The notes beneath the pieces were generated by a model. That model saw only the letters and a program-made list of their open reading frames with translations, was not told where the DNA came from and searched no databases. The position numbers were made by a program, and so were the translations under genes. From Oribacterium sp. UBA3737 (GTDB lineage Bacteria > Bacillota_A > Clostridia > Lachnospirales > Lachnospiraceae), in assembly GCA_002371295.1 (NCBI GenBank), contig DFGZ01000177.1:1-11317 (forward strand): a stretch of 11,317 bases of DNA, read 5' to 3'. The number at the start of each line of letters is the position of its first letter. Within the stretch, counting starts at the first letter, position 1. Positions 1 through 6,930 of this stretch are shown piece after piece.

Positions 1-90
1 GCTTCGCGCTATGCGCTCTCGCGTTCCTCCCACATTCCGCACTCTCAGGCCGATAAATCGTCCTTTCGTGCTCCATGTGGGGCGTGTCAT
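1..90 (-). other. Arg-rich reading frame, partial, minus strand; doubtful gene
   Basis: On the minus strand an ATG at 90-88 is preceded by GGAGG (104-100) at a 9-base spacing, and the frame stays open for 30 codons to the window edge. It starts MTRPTWSTKGRF and is rich in Arg and Gly. The segment is about 59% GC, well above the AT-rich DNA after 143. Its ribosome site and start codon lie in the left arm of the 84-143 inverted repeat, so they would be paired in a transcript that covers both arms. The composition and the hairpin suggest a repetitive element at least as much as a protein gene. No family is recognised. Confidence 0.22.
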
Positions 91-143
91 GAAGTCTATC
101 CTCCACTTTTGTGCAAGCACAAGTGGAGGAAGACTTATGACAC
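84..143. repeat. Long imperfect inverted repeat (hairpin)
   Basis: The left arm (84-114) and right arm (117-143) pair over 27 base pairs: GTGTCAT/ATGACAC, AAGTCT/AGACTT, TCCTCCACTT/AAGTGGAGGA and GTGC/GCAC. All unpaired bases are in the left arm (g91, a98, tt109-110), and only AA separates the arms. No T-run follows on either strand, so it is not a standard intrinsic terminator. Both arms, each read outward on its own strand, contain GGAGG followed by ATGACA. It could be the end of a small repeat or insertion, or a regulatory hairpin. Confidence 0.75.
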
Positions 144-226
144 TTATATCATAAAAAAACAGTGAAAAAAATTTAAAAAAATAATACATAATTGGGGTCA
201 AAATTAAGTTTTATTTCAGTGAAAGT

Positions 227-235
227 TGCTATAAT
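227..235 (+). promoter_or_regulatory. Extended -10 promoter for the ZorA-like gene
   Basis: TGCTATAAT is a full extended -10 with a perfect TATAAT hexamer at 230-235. No good -35 is visible at 16-18 bases upstream, as is common for extended -10 promoters. Transcription would start near 242, giving a leader of about 29 bases. Just upstream is a short palindrome, TTTCA-g-TGAAA (214-224), and the 8-mer CAGTGAAA also occurs at 160-167 and 217-224. Confidence 0.6.
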
Positions 236-270
236 TAAATAATAATTCCCATATTTTCGGAGGAAAAGTT

Positions 271-1845
271 ATGCAGAACAAGAAGTGGTATGAATGGTTG
301 CTTGCTGTTGTTTTTATAGCGATGGTCGGACTATGTGTTTATCTCAATGTCTTTTCGGGAAAGGGAGAAGGAATTTCAAATATTGCCGTTAACGGTGCGA
401 TGTTTCTGATAATTGCCATCATTCTGATAAGTTGTGACCGGAACTGCTTTGTTCCTGTAAACGATATAATTGCCGATCTTTTGCGTGTCACATATAAGAT
501 ACGTGACGACGCCATGAACAGTCATGCCTTTTTATATGAGAGATACAAGGAAAACCAGGACATGCTCTTTGAGGACAGTCATCTTCTGGAGATATATAAG
601 GATTACCAGTATGAGCTTGACCGTATAAATGAGATGAAGGAGCACAGCTATAAGTGTGACATTCAGGATTACTTCAATGATGACATCATTGATAAGACCA
701 TGCACAGAAACCAGCTTAACCAGGTACCGGGTGTCATGACCGGACTTGGAATTCTGGGAACCTTCATCGGACTGTCCATAGGTCTTCAGGGCTTTAATAC
801 GGGATCATCACAGGAGATCACCAGCAGCATCGCTCCTCTTATGAATGGAATCAAGGTGGCCTTTCATACTTCCATCTACGGTATGATTTTTTCACTCACC
901 TTCAACTATGTCTTAAAGCGCAAGCTTGACGAGGCGGAGACGGCCATCCGTGATTTTGCATTGGCATATAAGAAATATGTACTTCCCGACAGTGAATTCG
1001 ATAGTGTGAACAGGCTGATAGAGCTTCAGGAAAAGCAGCTTGGAACCATCGATGATCTGGGAGTCAGGGTGAGCGAGAATCTCTCAAAGGTACTTGATCC
1101 TCAGTTCGACCGTATGAACAGAACACTCACAGAATTTGTCAATATCGCCACCCAGAATCAGGCCGATGCTCTTAAGTCTGTTGTCAATGCCTTCATCGTC
1201 GAGATGAACAAGGCTATGGACGGAGCCTTTGCCAATATCAATGCCACTATAAATGAGTGCTATAACATTCAGAACAACAATGCCACACTTATGAAGCAGG
1301 TGCTTGAGGAAACCGGAAGTACCAGGGAAATCGCCCACAGGATCAATGAAGAGTCAAAGCTTCTCGGTGAGCAGCTTGCAGGTTTTACGGCTAATGTTAT
1401 CGAGATACAGCAGGATCTGAAGCGCAGCATGAACGATCTCTGGGTATCCAACGGAACCAATCAGAAGCTTATCGCCGATGACCGTCAGTATCTGCGTGAC
1501 CTTGAAAACTACAGAAATATGCTCAATCAGTCTGTTCAGGTGTTCCAGAACGAGCTTAAGGCTCAGAAGGAGCTTCTGGATTCCATAAGACTTTCAGTGA
1601 ACCAGCTTCCGAAGAACATAGACAATACTTTCAAGGTGATCGACAGTAATCTTGTCAATGTTGAATCTCATCTGGTTCAGCAGGTGGCGGAGATCAAAAA
1701 GGCCAACGATCAGCTGCCTAAGCTCATGAATAACAGCTACAGAGATCTTCAGGATGCTGTAGACCGTGCATCATCTTCTATAAATAATCTTGCTCTGGCT
1801 ATGGAAGATGCAAGAAGGAACACAGGTATATCAAGAAGAGTATAA
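271..1845 (+). CDS. MotA/TolQ/ExbB-family channel protein, ZorA-like
   Basis: This 524-residue protein is the probable stator-ring subunit of an ion-driven membrane motor. Membrane segments are seen at about 8-28, 38-56, 153-173 and 192-215. The third contains GLGILGTFIGL and the fourth AFHTSIYGM, the small and hydroxyl residue pattern of the MotA/TolQ/ExbB pore (T164, S201). After residue 216 come about 300 residues of charged, Gln/Asn-rich, largely helical sequence predicted to lie in the cytoplasm. Such a long tail is typical of ZorA in Zorya defence systems, although type I ZorA is longer (roughly 700 residues). The ATG has GGAGGA at 259-264. The partner gene starts 14 bases after the stop, so the two are probably co-transcribed and co-translated. 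No flagellar or Zorya effector genes are present. The channel family is clear; the biological role is inference. Confidence 0.85.
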   Translation: MQNKKWYEWLLAVVFIAMVGLCVYLNVFSGKGEGISNIAVNGAMFLIIAIILISCDRNCFVPVNDIIADLLRVTYKIRDDAMNSHAFLYERYKENQDMLFEDSHLLEIYKDYQYELDRINEMKEHSYKCDIQDYFNDDIIDKTMHRNQLNQVPGVMTGLGILGTFIGLSIGLQGFNTGSSQEITSSIAPLMNGIKVAFHTSIYGMIFSLTFNYVLKRKLDEAETAIRDFALAYKKYVLPDSEFDSVNRLIELQEKQLGTIDDLGVRVSENLSKVLDPQFDRMNRTLTEFVNIATQNQADALKSVVNAFIVEMNKAMDGAFANINATINECYNIQNNNATLMKQVLEETGSTREIAHRINEESKLLGEQLAGFTANVIEIQQDLKRSMNDLWVSNGTNQKLIADDRQYLRDLENYRNMLNQSVQVFQNELKAQKELLDSIRLSVNQLPKNIDNTFKVIDSNLVNVESHLVQQVAEIKKANDQLPKLMNNSYRDLQDAVDRASSSINNLALAMEDARRNTGISRRV

Positions 1846-1859
1846 GGGCGTTGTAAGAT

Positions 1860-2870
1860 ATGTTTGATATAAAAAAGAAAAACGGACATCAGCGCAAACA
1901 GGATGGAGAAACGACCTACTGGCTGTCATATTCCGATATGATGGCTGGGCTTCTGCTTTGCTTTGTTCTGGTCATAGCGCTGACCACATTGCATTCTCAG
2001 ATACAGTTCGATCAGAAAGAGCTGGAGCTTAACGGTAAGGAGCAGGAGCTTCTGGTACAGGCTACGGAACTTGATGAGCAGAAAAAGGTGGTTGCCACCC
2101 AGAAGGAAGAGCTGGAGGATCAGAAGGCAGAGCTTGCCGCACAGAGAGAGCTTCTTCTGACTCAGGAGGATAAGCTCAATTCACAGGAGGCTACACTTAA
2201 TGAGCAGTCTAAGCTCCTTGCGGAGTTTGAAGAGATCATGAAGACGCAGCAGGCAAAGCTTGACAGGATCATAGGAATCAGATCCGAACTTATCGAGGAG
2301 CTTAAGGAGGAGTTCTCGGGCTCCAATTTAAATATATCGGTAGATGAAAAGACCGGTGCCATCACCATGGATTCCAGCATCCTGTTCGAGTACAACAAGG
2401 CTGAACTAAAGGACAGCGGTAAAACCTTTCTTGCGGAGTTCCTTCCGAGATATGCCAACATACTCCTCAGCGATAAGTATAAAGAGTATGTATCCGCAAT
2501 TTCCATAGAGGGTCATACGGATACACAAGGTAATTATCTCTTTAATCTGGATCTTTCCCAGAAGAGAGCCTATTCCGTTGCTGAATACTGTCTCGGGGAC
2601 AATTCGGCTGTCCTTAACGGTCCTCAGCTCACAGATATGCGAGATCTTATTTCCACAAACGGAAAATCATATACGGATCCGATCCTGAATGAAGACGGAA
2701 CCGAAAACATGGAGGCTTCCAGAAGAGTTGAATTCCTGTTCACTCTGAAGGATGAGGACATGATAAGAGAGATGATTGAGATCCTTAACGAGCAGGAAAG
2801 TTCCGAAGCATTAAAACCCGGAGAGAAGACTGAAGAAACCATAGAGGCGGGTCCTTCTGCCGGCCACTGA
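1860..2870 (+). CDS. OmpA/MotB-domain motor partner, ZorB-like
   Basis: This 336-residue protein is the expected axle and wall anchor for the preceding channel subunit. A short cytoplasmic N terminus leads to one membrane helix (about 24-43) starting YSDMMAGLL; D26 matches the ion-binding aspartate of MotB/ZorB. Residues about 45-150 are an unbroken coiled coil: Gln falls at 67, 74, 81, 88, 95, 102, 109 and 116, and a Leu or Val at 71, 78, 85 and so on to 120, each exactly seven apart. An OmpA-like peptidoglycan-binding domain follows (about 160-295), with ILFEYNKAEL, IEGHTDTQG, LDLSQKRAYSV and ASRRVEF. The last 40 residues are acidic and low-complexity. It is longer than the roughly 250-residue E. 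coli type I ZorB because of the coiled coil. The ribosome site is weak (AAGG, 12 bases upstream), which fits coupling to the upstream gene. Confidence 0.87.
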   Translation: MFDIKKKNGHQRKQDGETTYWLSYSDMMAGLLLCFVLVIALTTLHSQIQFDQKELELNGKEQELLVQATELDEQKKVVATQKEELEDQKAELAAQRELLLTQEDKLNSQEATLNEQSKLLAEFEEIMKTQQAKLDRIIGIRSELIEELKEEFSGSNLNISVDEKTGAITMDSSILFEYNKAELKDSGKTFLAEFLPRYANILLSDKYKEYVSAISIEGHTDTQGNYLFNLDLSQKRAYSVAEYCLGDNSAVLNGPQLTDMRDLISTNGKSYTDPILNEDGTENMEASRRVEFLFTLKDEDMIREMIEILNEQESSEALKPGEKTEETIEAGPSAGH

Positions 2871-2921
2871 TTAAAGTCATAATAAAACTGCATAAATATG
2901 AAAACTGTGCATATATAACCC

Positions 2922-2950
2922 TTGAATGAATGGTTTGATAATAGTATTAT
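2922..2950 (+). promoter_or_regulatory. Promoter of the NhaC-type transporter gene, overlapping a palindrome
   Basis: TTGAAT (2922-2927), a 17-base spacer and TATTAT (2945-2950) give a good sigma-A type promoter. The start would be near 2957, about 28 bases before the ATG at 2985. The 13-base palindrome ATAATA-g-TATTAT (2938-2950) covers the -10 and could be an operator, but AT-rich palindromes also arise by chance. The longest reading frame of the transporter would begin at a TTG inside the -35, which argues against that start. Confidence 0.5.
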
Positions 2951-2984
2951 TATGAAATCAAATTTTTACACAAAGGGGAAAAAC

Positions 2985-4589
2985 ATGGATAAAAAGAGCA
3001 ACCGCTACTTTACTTTCGCATCTCTCGGCATCGTGGTAGCTTTTCTGGTTGTAGCAAAATTTGTGACTAATCAGGATACTGTCCAGCAGTCTTTTTGGGC
3101 GCTCATACCACCGCTTATCGCTATAGGACTTGCACTTATTACCAAGGAAGTCTACAGTGCTTTGTTCATGGGCATACTTACAGGAGCACTTCTTTATTCC
3201 GGATATAATTTTGAAGGCACTATAAACCATATATTCAAGGATGGTATCATTTCTGTTCTTTCAGACAGTTACAATGTCGGTATTCTGTGTTTTCTGGTTA
3301 TACTCGGAGCCATGGTTCAGCTTATGAACCGAAGCGGAGGTTCAGCAGCCTTCGGAAGATGGGCTTCAAGTCATATAAAGACAAGAGCGGGAGCTCAGCT
3401 TGCCACCATAGCCTTTGGATGTCTCATTTTTATTGATGACTATTTTAACTGTCTTACAGTAGGTTCGGTCATGCGTCCGGTTACGGACAAGCATAAGGTA
3501 AGCCGTGCAAAGCTTGCATATCTCATTGACGCAACAGCGGCTCCTATATGTATCATCGCACCTATTTCCTCCTGGGCAGCAGCTGTATCGGGATTTGTTG
3601 AGGGTGAGAACGGAATGAAGCTTTTCCTTCAGACCATACCTTACAACTTCTATGCGATCCTCACTATAGCCATGATGATATGCCTTGTTATATTCAAGGT
3701 GGATTACGGCCCTATGCGTAAGCATGAGCTGAACGCCATAGAAAATAACGATCTTTTCACCACAAGTCAGAGACCTTTCGATAAAGATGAAACCGCTGAT
3801 GAGAGAAAAGACGGTCACATCCTTAACATGCTGGTACCTATAGTTTCACTTATCATAGGCTGTATTATAGGTATGATATATTCCGGAGGTTTCTTTGAAG
3901 GAGAGAACTTTATTGATGCCTTTGCAGGATCGGATGCTTCGGTAGGTCTTGTACTTGGATCATTCGGAGCACTTGTTATCACTATTGTGTATTACATGAT
4001 AGCGAATGTTCTTCCTTTCAATGATTGTATGGATTGTCTTCCTGATGGATTCAAGCAGATGATCTCACCTATACTTATTCTTACATTTGCATGGTCACTT
4101 AAGGCTATGACAGACAGTTTAGGTGCCAAGGAGTATGTAGCGGGAGTGGTACAGGGGTCGGCTTCCAACTTCCTTTCATTCCTTCCCTTCGTAATTTTCC
4201 TTATTGCAATAGGTTTAAGCTTTGCATCAGGTACATCATGGGGAACCTTTGGAATCCTCATTCCTATAGTTGTTGCCTGCTTTGAGGGAACTGATCACAC
4301 TATGATGATCATCGCCATGTCAGCATGTATGGCAGGAGCGGTATGCGGAGATCATTGTTCACCTATTTCGGATACAACGATCATGTCAAGTGCAGGTGCC
4401 CAGTGTGTGCACCTTAATCACGTTTCAACACAGCTTCCGTATGCATTGACAGCTGCAGCGGTATCAGCACTCACATATCTGGTGGCCGGGCTTACAAAGA
4501 ATGTATATGTTTCACTTTTGTTCGGAGTTGTCCTTATGATAATCACACTGTATGTATTGCAGAGGCTCACAGGAAAAGAAAAAGAATAA
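2985..4589 (+). CDS. NhaC-superfamily Na+/H+ antiporter or Na+-coupled transporter
   Basis: This 534-residue polytopic membrane protein has hydrophobic helices along its whole length. Characteristic NhaC-superfamily motifs are LIFIDDYFNCLTVG (about 148-160), PISSWAAAVSGF (193-204), GTSWGTFGILIPI (416-428) and GDHCSPISDTTIMSS (455-469). The usual role is exchange of Na+ for H+ across the cytoplasmic membrane, but members of this superfamily have also been proposed to carry amino acids such as methionine, lysine or tyrosine, so the substrate is open. The ATG at 2985 is chosen because AAAGGGGAA lies just upstream and MDKKSNRYFTF is a natural start; a frame extension to TTG 2922 would run through the promoter. 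It has its own promoter and terminator, so it is probably a single-gene unit unrelated to the motor pair. Confidence 0.9.
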   Translation: MDKKSNRYFTFASLGIVVAFLVVAKFVTNQDTVQQSFWALIPPLIAIGLALITKEVYSALFMGILTGALLYSGYNFEGTINHIFKDGIISVLSDSYNVGILCFLVILGAMVQLMNRSGGSAAFGRWASSHIKTRAGAQLATIAFGCLIFIDDYFNCLTVGSVMRPVTDKHKVSRAKLAYLIDATAAPICIIAPISSWAAAVSGFVEGENGMKLFLQTIPYNFYAILTIAMMICLVIFKVDYGPMRKHELNAIENNDLFTTSQRPFDKDETADERKDGHILNMLVPIVSLIIGCIIGMIYSGGFFEGENFIDAFAGSDASVGLVLGSFGALVITIVYYMIANVLPFNDCMDCLPDGFKQMISPILILTFAWSLKAMTDSLGAKEYVAGVVQGSASNFLSFLPFVIFLIAIGLSFASGTSWGTFGILIPIVVACFEGTDHTMMIIAMSACMAGAVCGDHCSPISDTTIMSSAGAQCVHLNHVSTQLPYALTAAAVSALTYLVAGLTKNVYVSLLFGVVLMIITLYVLQRLTGKEKE

Positions 4590-4600
4590 TCTTTGATATA

Positions 4601-4637
4601 AAGCTTCCGTATTTTTTACGATACGGAAGCTTTTTTT
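4601..4637 (+). terminator. Intrinsic terminator after the NhaC-type gene
   Basis: A perfect 12-base stem AAGCTTCCGTAT (4601-4612) / ATACGGAAGCTT (4621-4632) with an 8-base loop runs into seven T (4631-4637). It starts 11 bases after the stop codon. Confidence 0.93.
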
Positions 4638-4719
4638 AATGAATCTGTGACTGTTTTGTGATACTTCCGGTCGTATGATAAGCAATACAGGAAACCTTTT
4701 GAATGGTATTTGGAGTTAT

Positions 4720-5379
4720 ATGGATACTATCGTAAAAAACAGAGAATTGAATATGATGATTCCCTGGAAATCACTTCTCATGGATTTTGAGAAGCTGAAG
4801 ATATGGGGAGATTCGGAAGAACCGGAATTTAAAACGGTTTATGTTCCTCCGGTTTATCATAAGATGATTCCTCCTGAATTCGGATTCGAAGGATATTTAA
4901 AAAATGTTATAAAAGGTTCTCAGTCTCAGGAAAAGCACGAAGAGTTTCTCACTATAATGCATAAGCCTTATGATGAAGAGGGTGATGAGGCAAACGGTTT
5001 CTGGTGGGGAAACGACACCAGTGAAAGACCCAAAAATCTTATTGAGACCTACTCCAAGAGATTTACCGAATGTTTTGGAGAAAAGGGAAGAAATCTGGTT
5101 TCTGCACCTGTTACCGTGAGAGAGATAGTTGACAGTATACATGTAAACGGAAAATCATATTCCGAGTATTACGGTATAAAACAGGTCAACAAGATGAATT
5201 TTCTTGAGGTGGTATGTGAGATCATAGAGAACATTAGCCGGGGTGAGATAGCCAGGAGCTTTTCGAGAGATTCGGAGAAGCGGCTGTTAGTAACATTCAG
5301 ACCTATAGGGAAAAGATATGTAAATATCTACCTTCCGGTAAAAGCCTTTGCAGACTTCGGCAAAACAGTAATTGCCTGA
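4720..5379 (+). CDS. Unrecognised soluble protein
   Basis: The protein is 219 residues from the ATG at 4720, with no signal peptide, membrane helix or motif that I recognise. It is rich in aromatic and charged residues; segments such as PPVYHKMIPPEFGFEGYL, ANGFWWGNDTSERPKN and, near the C terminus, a likely beta pair (RLLVTFRPIGKRYVNIYLPV) suggest a compact mixed alpha/beta fold. The frame extends 15 codons further to an ATG at 4675, but that ATG has no ribosome site, lies within a possible -10 (TATGAT, 4674-4679) and is only 38 bases after a terminator. ATG 4720 has GGAG at 4712-4715, although the 4-base spacing is short. The start is therefore uncertain. The gene sits alone between two strong terminators, so its neighbours say little about its function. 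Confidence 0.75.
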   Translation: MDTIVKNRELNMMIPWKSLLMDFEKLKIWGDSEEPEFKTVYVPPVYHKMIPPEFGFEGYLKNVIKGSQSQEKHEEFLTIMHKPYDEEGDEANGFWWGNDTSERPKNLIETYSKRFTECFGEKGRNLVSAPVTVREIVDSIHVNGKSYSEYYGIKQVNKMNFLEVVCEIIENISRGEIARSFSRDSEKRLLVTFRPIGKRYVNIYLPVKAFADFGKTVIA

Positions 5380-5405
5380 TAGATAATAGAGAATAGAGGG
5401 AAGAA

Positions 5406-5459
5406 CGTTCGAGCTAAGGATGCTGTTCAACATTCTGAGCTCGGACGATTTTTCTTTTT
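5406..5459 (+). terminator. Intrinsic terminator after the unrecognised gene
   Basis: The arms 5406-5422 (CGTTCGAGCTAAGGATG) and 5431-5447 (CATTCTGAGCTCGGACG) form a 17-position stem with one mismatch and two G-U pairs around an 8-base loop. It is followed by a T-rich tract at 5449-5459. Confidence 0.92.
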
Positions 5460-5491
5460 ATGAATAAATCAGAAAAGAATATTGGTTTTTG

Positions 5492-5500
5492 TGATATATT
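5492..5500 (+). promoter_or_regulatory. Extended -10 promoter for the histidine kinase gene
   Basis: TGATATATT is an extended -10, with the hexamer TATATT at 5495-5500 matching five of six consensus bases. No clear -35 is seen. The start would be near 5507, giving a leader of about 35 bases. The preceding terminator (ending 5459) means a promoter is expected here. Confidence 0.45.
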
Positions 5501-5541
5501 TAAAGATAACAGATGGTAAGACAGTTATGTGAGGAAAGCAA

Positions 5542-6816
5542 ATGTTATTAGTTAAGATCAGCTCAGAATTTTATGCGGCACTAATCGTTTTAGTGCTGTT
5601 TTCGGGCATCATTACGACATTTGAAAGAAACATTAAAAACAACTGTCTGATGATCATTCTGGTAGCCAATTTCCTGATGCTCATTCTTGATGCTGCAACC
5701 TGGCTTCTGGAGTATAACGGGATGGTGAATATTCTTTATGTGATACTGACCATCAGCTCTGTTTCTCTGCTATATATTATCATTGCGACATTTAATTATT
5801 ATATTTATTTTTATCTCAGCGAGAAAACCAGAATTTCTGTCTGGATGGGGCATTTCGGTCTGCCTATATGTATCGCGGGGATTTTCATGTGGGTCACATC
5901 TCCTGTACATGAGCAGGTCTTTTACATCGAAAACGGAGTGTATGTACATGGACCCTTGTATGCTTTTTCACAGATTCTCGGTGCCAGTATCATACTGTTT
6001 GATGTGATACTGACTGTTAAATACAGAAAGAAGCTTGAGATTCCGGATTTTGTGGCCATCATCTCATATATGTTCCTTCCCCTAGTGGCACTGGTCATAA
6101 CCATGAAGTACCCTCAGGTAGGGTCTCTTCTCATTTATCTCTCTGTAACCCTTAGCATGCTTATGGTTTATACATTTATCCATGTTCAGCAGAGCATTGA
6201 GCTTCGGGAGAAGGAGAATGCTCTTACCCAGGAAAGACTGTCTATCATGATGAGTCAGATTCAGCCGCACTTTCTGTATAACTCATTAAATGCTATTTAT
6301 TATCTCTGTACCAAGGATCCTGAGATGGCACAAAAAGCCATAGGTGAATTTTCGGATTATCTGAGAGGCAATCTTGACTCTCTGCGTACAAAGGAACCCG
6401 TACCCTTTGAGAAGGAGCTGGATCATATAAAGAATTATCTTGCACTGGAAAAGATGAGATTTGATGATGATCTCAATATTGTCTATGATATTCAGGCCAA
6501 AAATTTCAAGCTTCCGGCACTGACAGTTCAGCCTATTGTTGAAAATGCTGTCAAATACGGGGTCGGAAAGTCTCCTGACGGCGGTACCGTGACCATAACT
6601 ACCCGTGAATATGATGACAGATATGAAATAATTGTGGATGACGATGGTGTAGGAGGCTATTCAGAGAAAAAGAGAGAGTATGACGGTCGTTCCCATATCG
6701 GTATTCAGAACGTAAGAGAGCGTCTGAAGATGCAGTGTGACGGAAGTCTCAAAATAACCAGTGAAATAGGCAGGGGAACTACGGTCATAATCAGTATCCC
6801 CAAATCCAAAGACTGA
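5542..6816 (+). CDS. LytS/YehU-type sensor histidine kinase with seven-helix sensor
   Basis: This 424-residue kinase senses a signal in or at the membrane and phosphorylates a response regulator, most likely the one at 8363. Seven hydrophobic segments occupy residues about 8-26, 34-56, 63-90, 104-120, 138-159, 171-188 and 194-213, an arrangement like the 7TM N-terminal domain found in some kinases; no extracellular sensor domain is present. A short coiled linker (216-238) leads to the His_kinase domain with QIQPHFLYNSLNAI, H243 being the phosphoacceptor. The ATP-binding domain shows the N box VQPIVENAVKYG (N335), DDDGVGG (366-372), HIGIQNVRERL and GRGTTVIISIP. All catalytic elements look intact. 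The ATG has GAGGAAAG at 5531-5538. A CPBP-like membrane protein gene separates it from the regulator. The signal is unknown. Confidence 0.92.
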   Translation: MLLVKISSEFYAALIVLVLFSGIITTFERNIKNNCLMIILVANFLMLILDAATWLLEYNGMVNILYVILTISSVSLLYIIIATFNYYIYFYLSEKTRISVWMGHFGLPICIAGIFMWVTSPVHEQVFYIENGVYVHGPLYAFSQILGASIILFDVILTVKYRKKLEIPDFVAIISYMFLPLVALVITMKYPQVGSLLIYLSVTLSMLMVYTFIHVQQSIELREKENALTQERLSIMMSQIQPHFLYNSLNAIYYLCTKDPEMAQKAIGEFSDYLRGNLDSLRTKEPVPFEKELDHIKNYLALEKMRFDDDLNIVYDIQAKNFKLPALTVQPIVENAVKYGVGKSPDGGTVTITTREYDDRYEIIVDDDGVGGYSEKKREYDGRSHIGIQNVRERLKMQCDGSLKITSEIGRGTTVIISIPKSKD

Positions 6817-6860
6817 ATTATCGGTATTGGGGAAATAAAATATCAAAACAGAACGGTTAT

Positions 6861-6890
6861 TTGTTACGTTTTTCTGACGAAAATTATAGT
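6861..6890 (+). promoter_or_regulatory. Possible promoter before the CPBP-like gene
   Basis: TTGTTA (6861-6866), 18 bases and TATAGT (6885-6890) form a plausible promoter; an alternative -10, TATAAC, lies at 6892-6897. No terminator is seen between the kinase stop and this point, so the gene may be read both from here and from the kinase promoter. Confidence 0.4.
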
Positions 6891-6914
6891 ATATAACATT
6901 TTTTCGTTTTAAAT

Positions 6915-6930
6915 GAGGAGTGTAACATTG
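6915..6930 (+). promoter_or_regulatory. Ribosome site that selects a TTG start
   Basis: GAGGAG (6915-6920) stands 7 bases before TTG (6928-6930). The in-frame ATG at 6913 overlaps this ribosome site and has none of its own upstream (only T-rich sequence). TTG is therefore the likely start codon. Confidence 0.7.

Noticed and set aside
271..2870. Flagellar motAB or TonB-system exbBD
   Set aside because: There are no flagellar or TonB genes nearby, the organism appears to be a monoderm, and the long tail of the first protein fits ZorA better than MotA or ExbB.
3366..3818. 150-codon minus-strand frame inside the NhaC-type gene
   Set aside because: It is a shadow of a strongly supported membrane-protein gene, is rich in Cys/His/Arg without any motif, and has no promoter or ribosome site of note.
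6793..6832. TCCCCAA / TTGGGGA inverted repeat around the kinase stop
   Set aside because: The stem is only 7 pairs with a long loop and no T-run, so it is not a convincing terminator.
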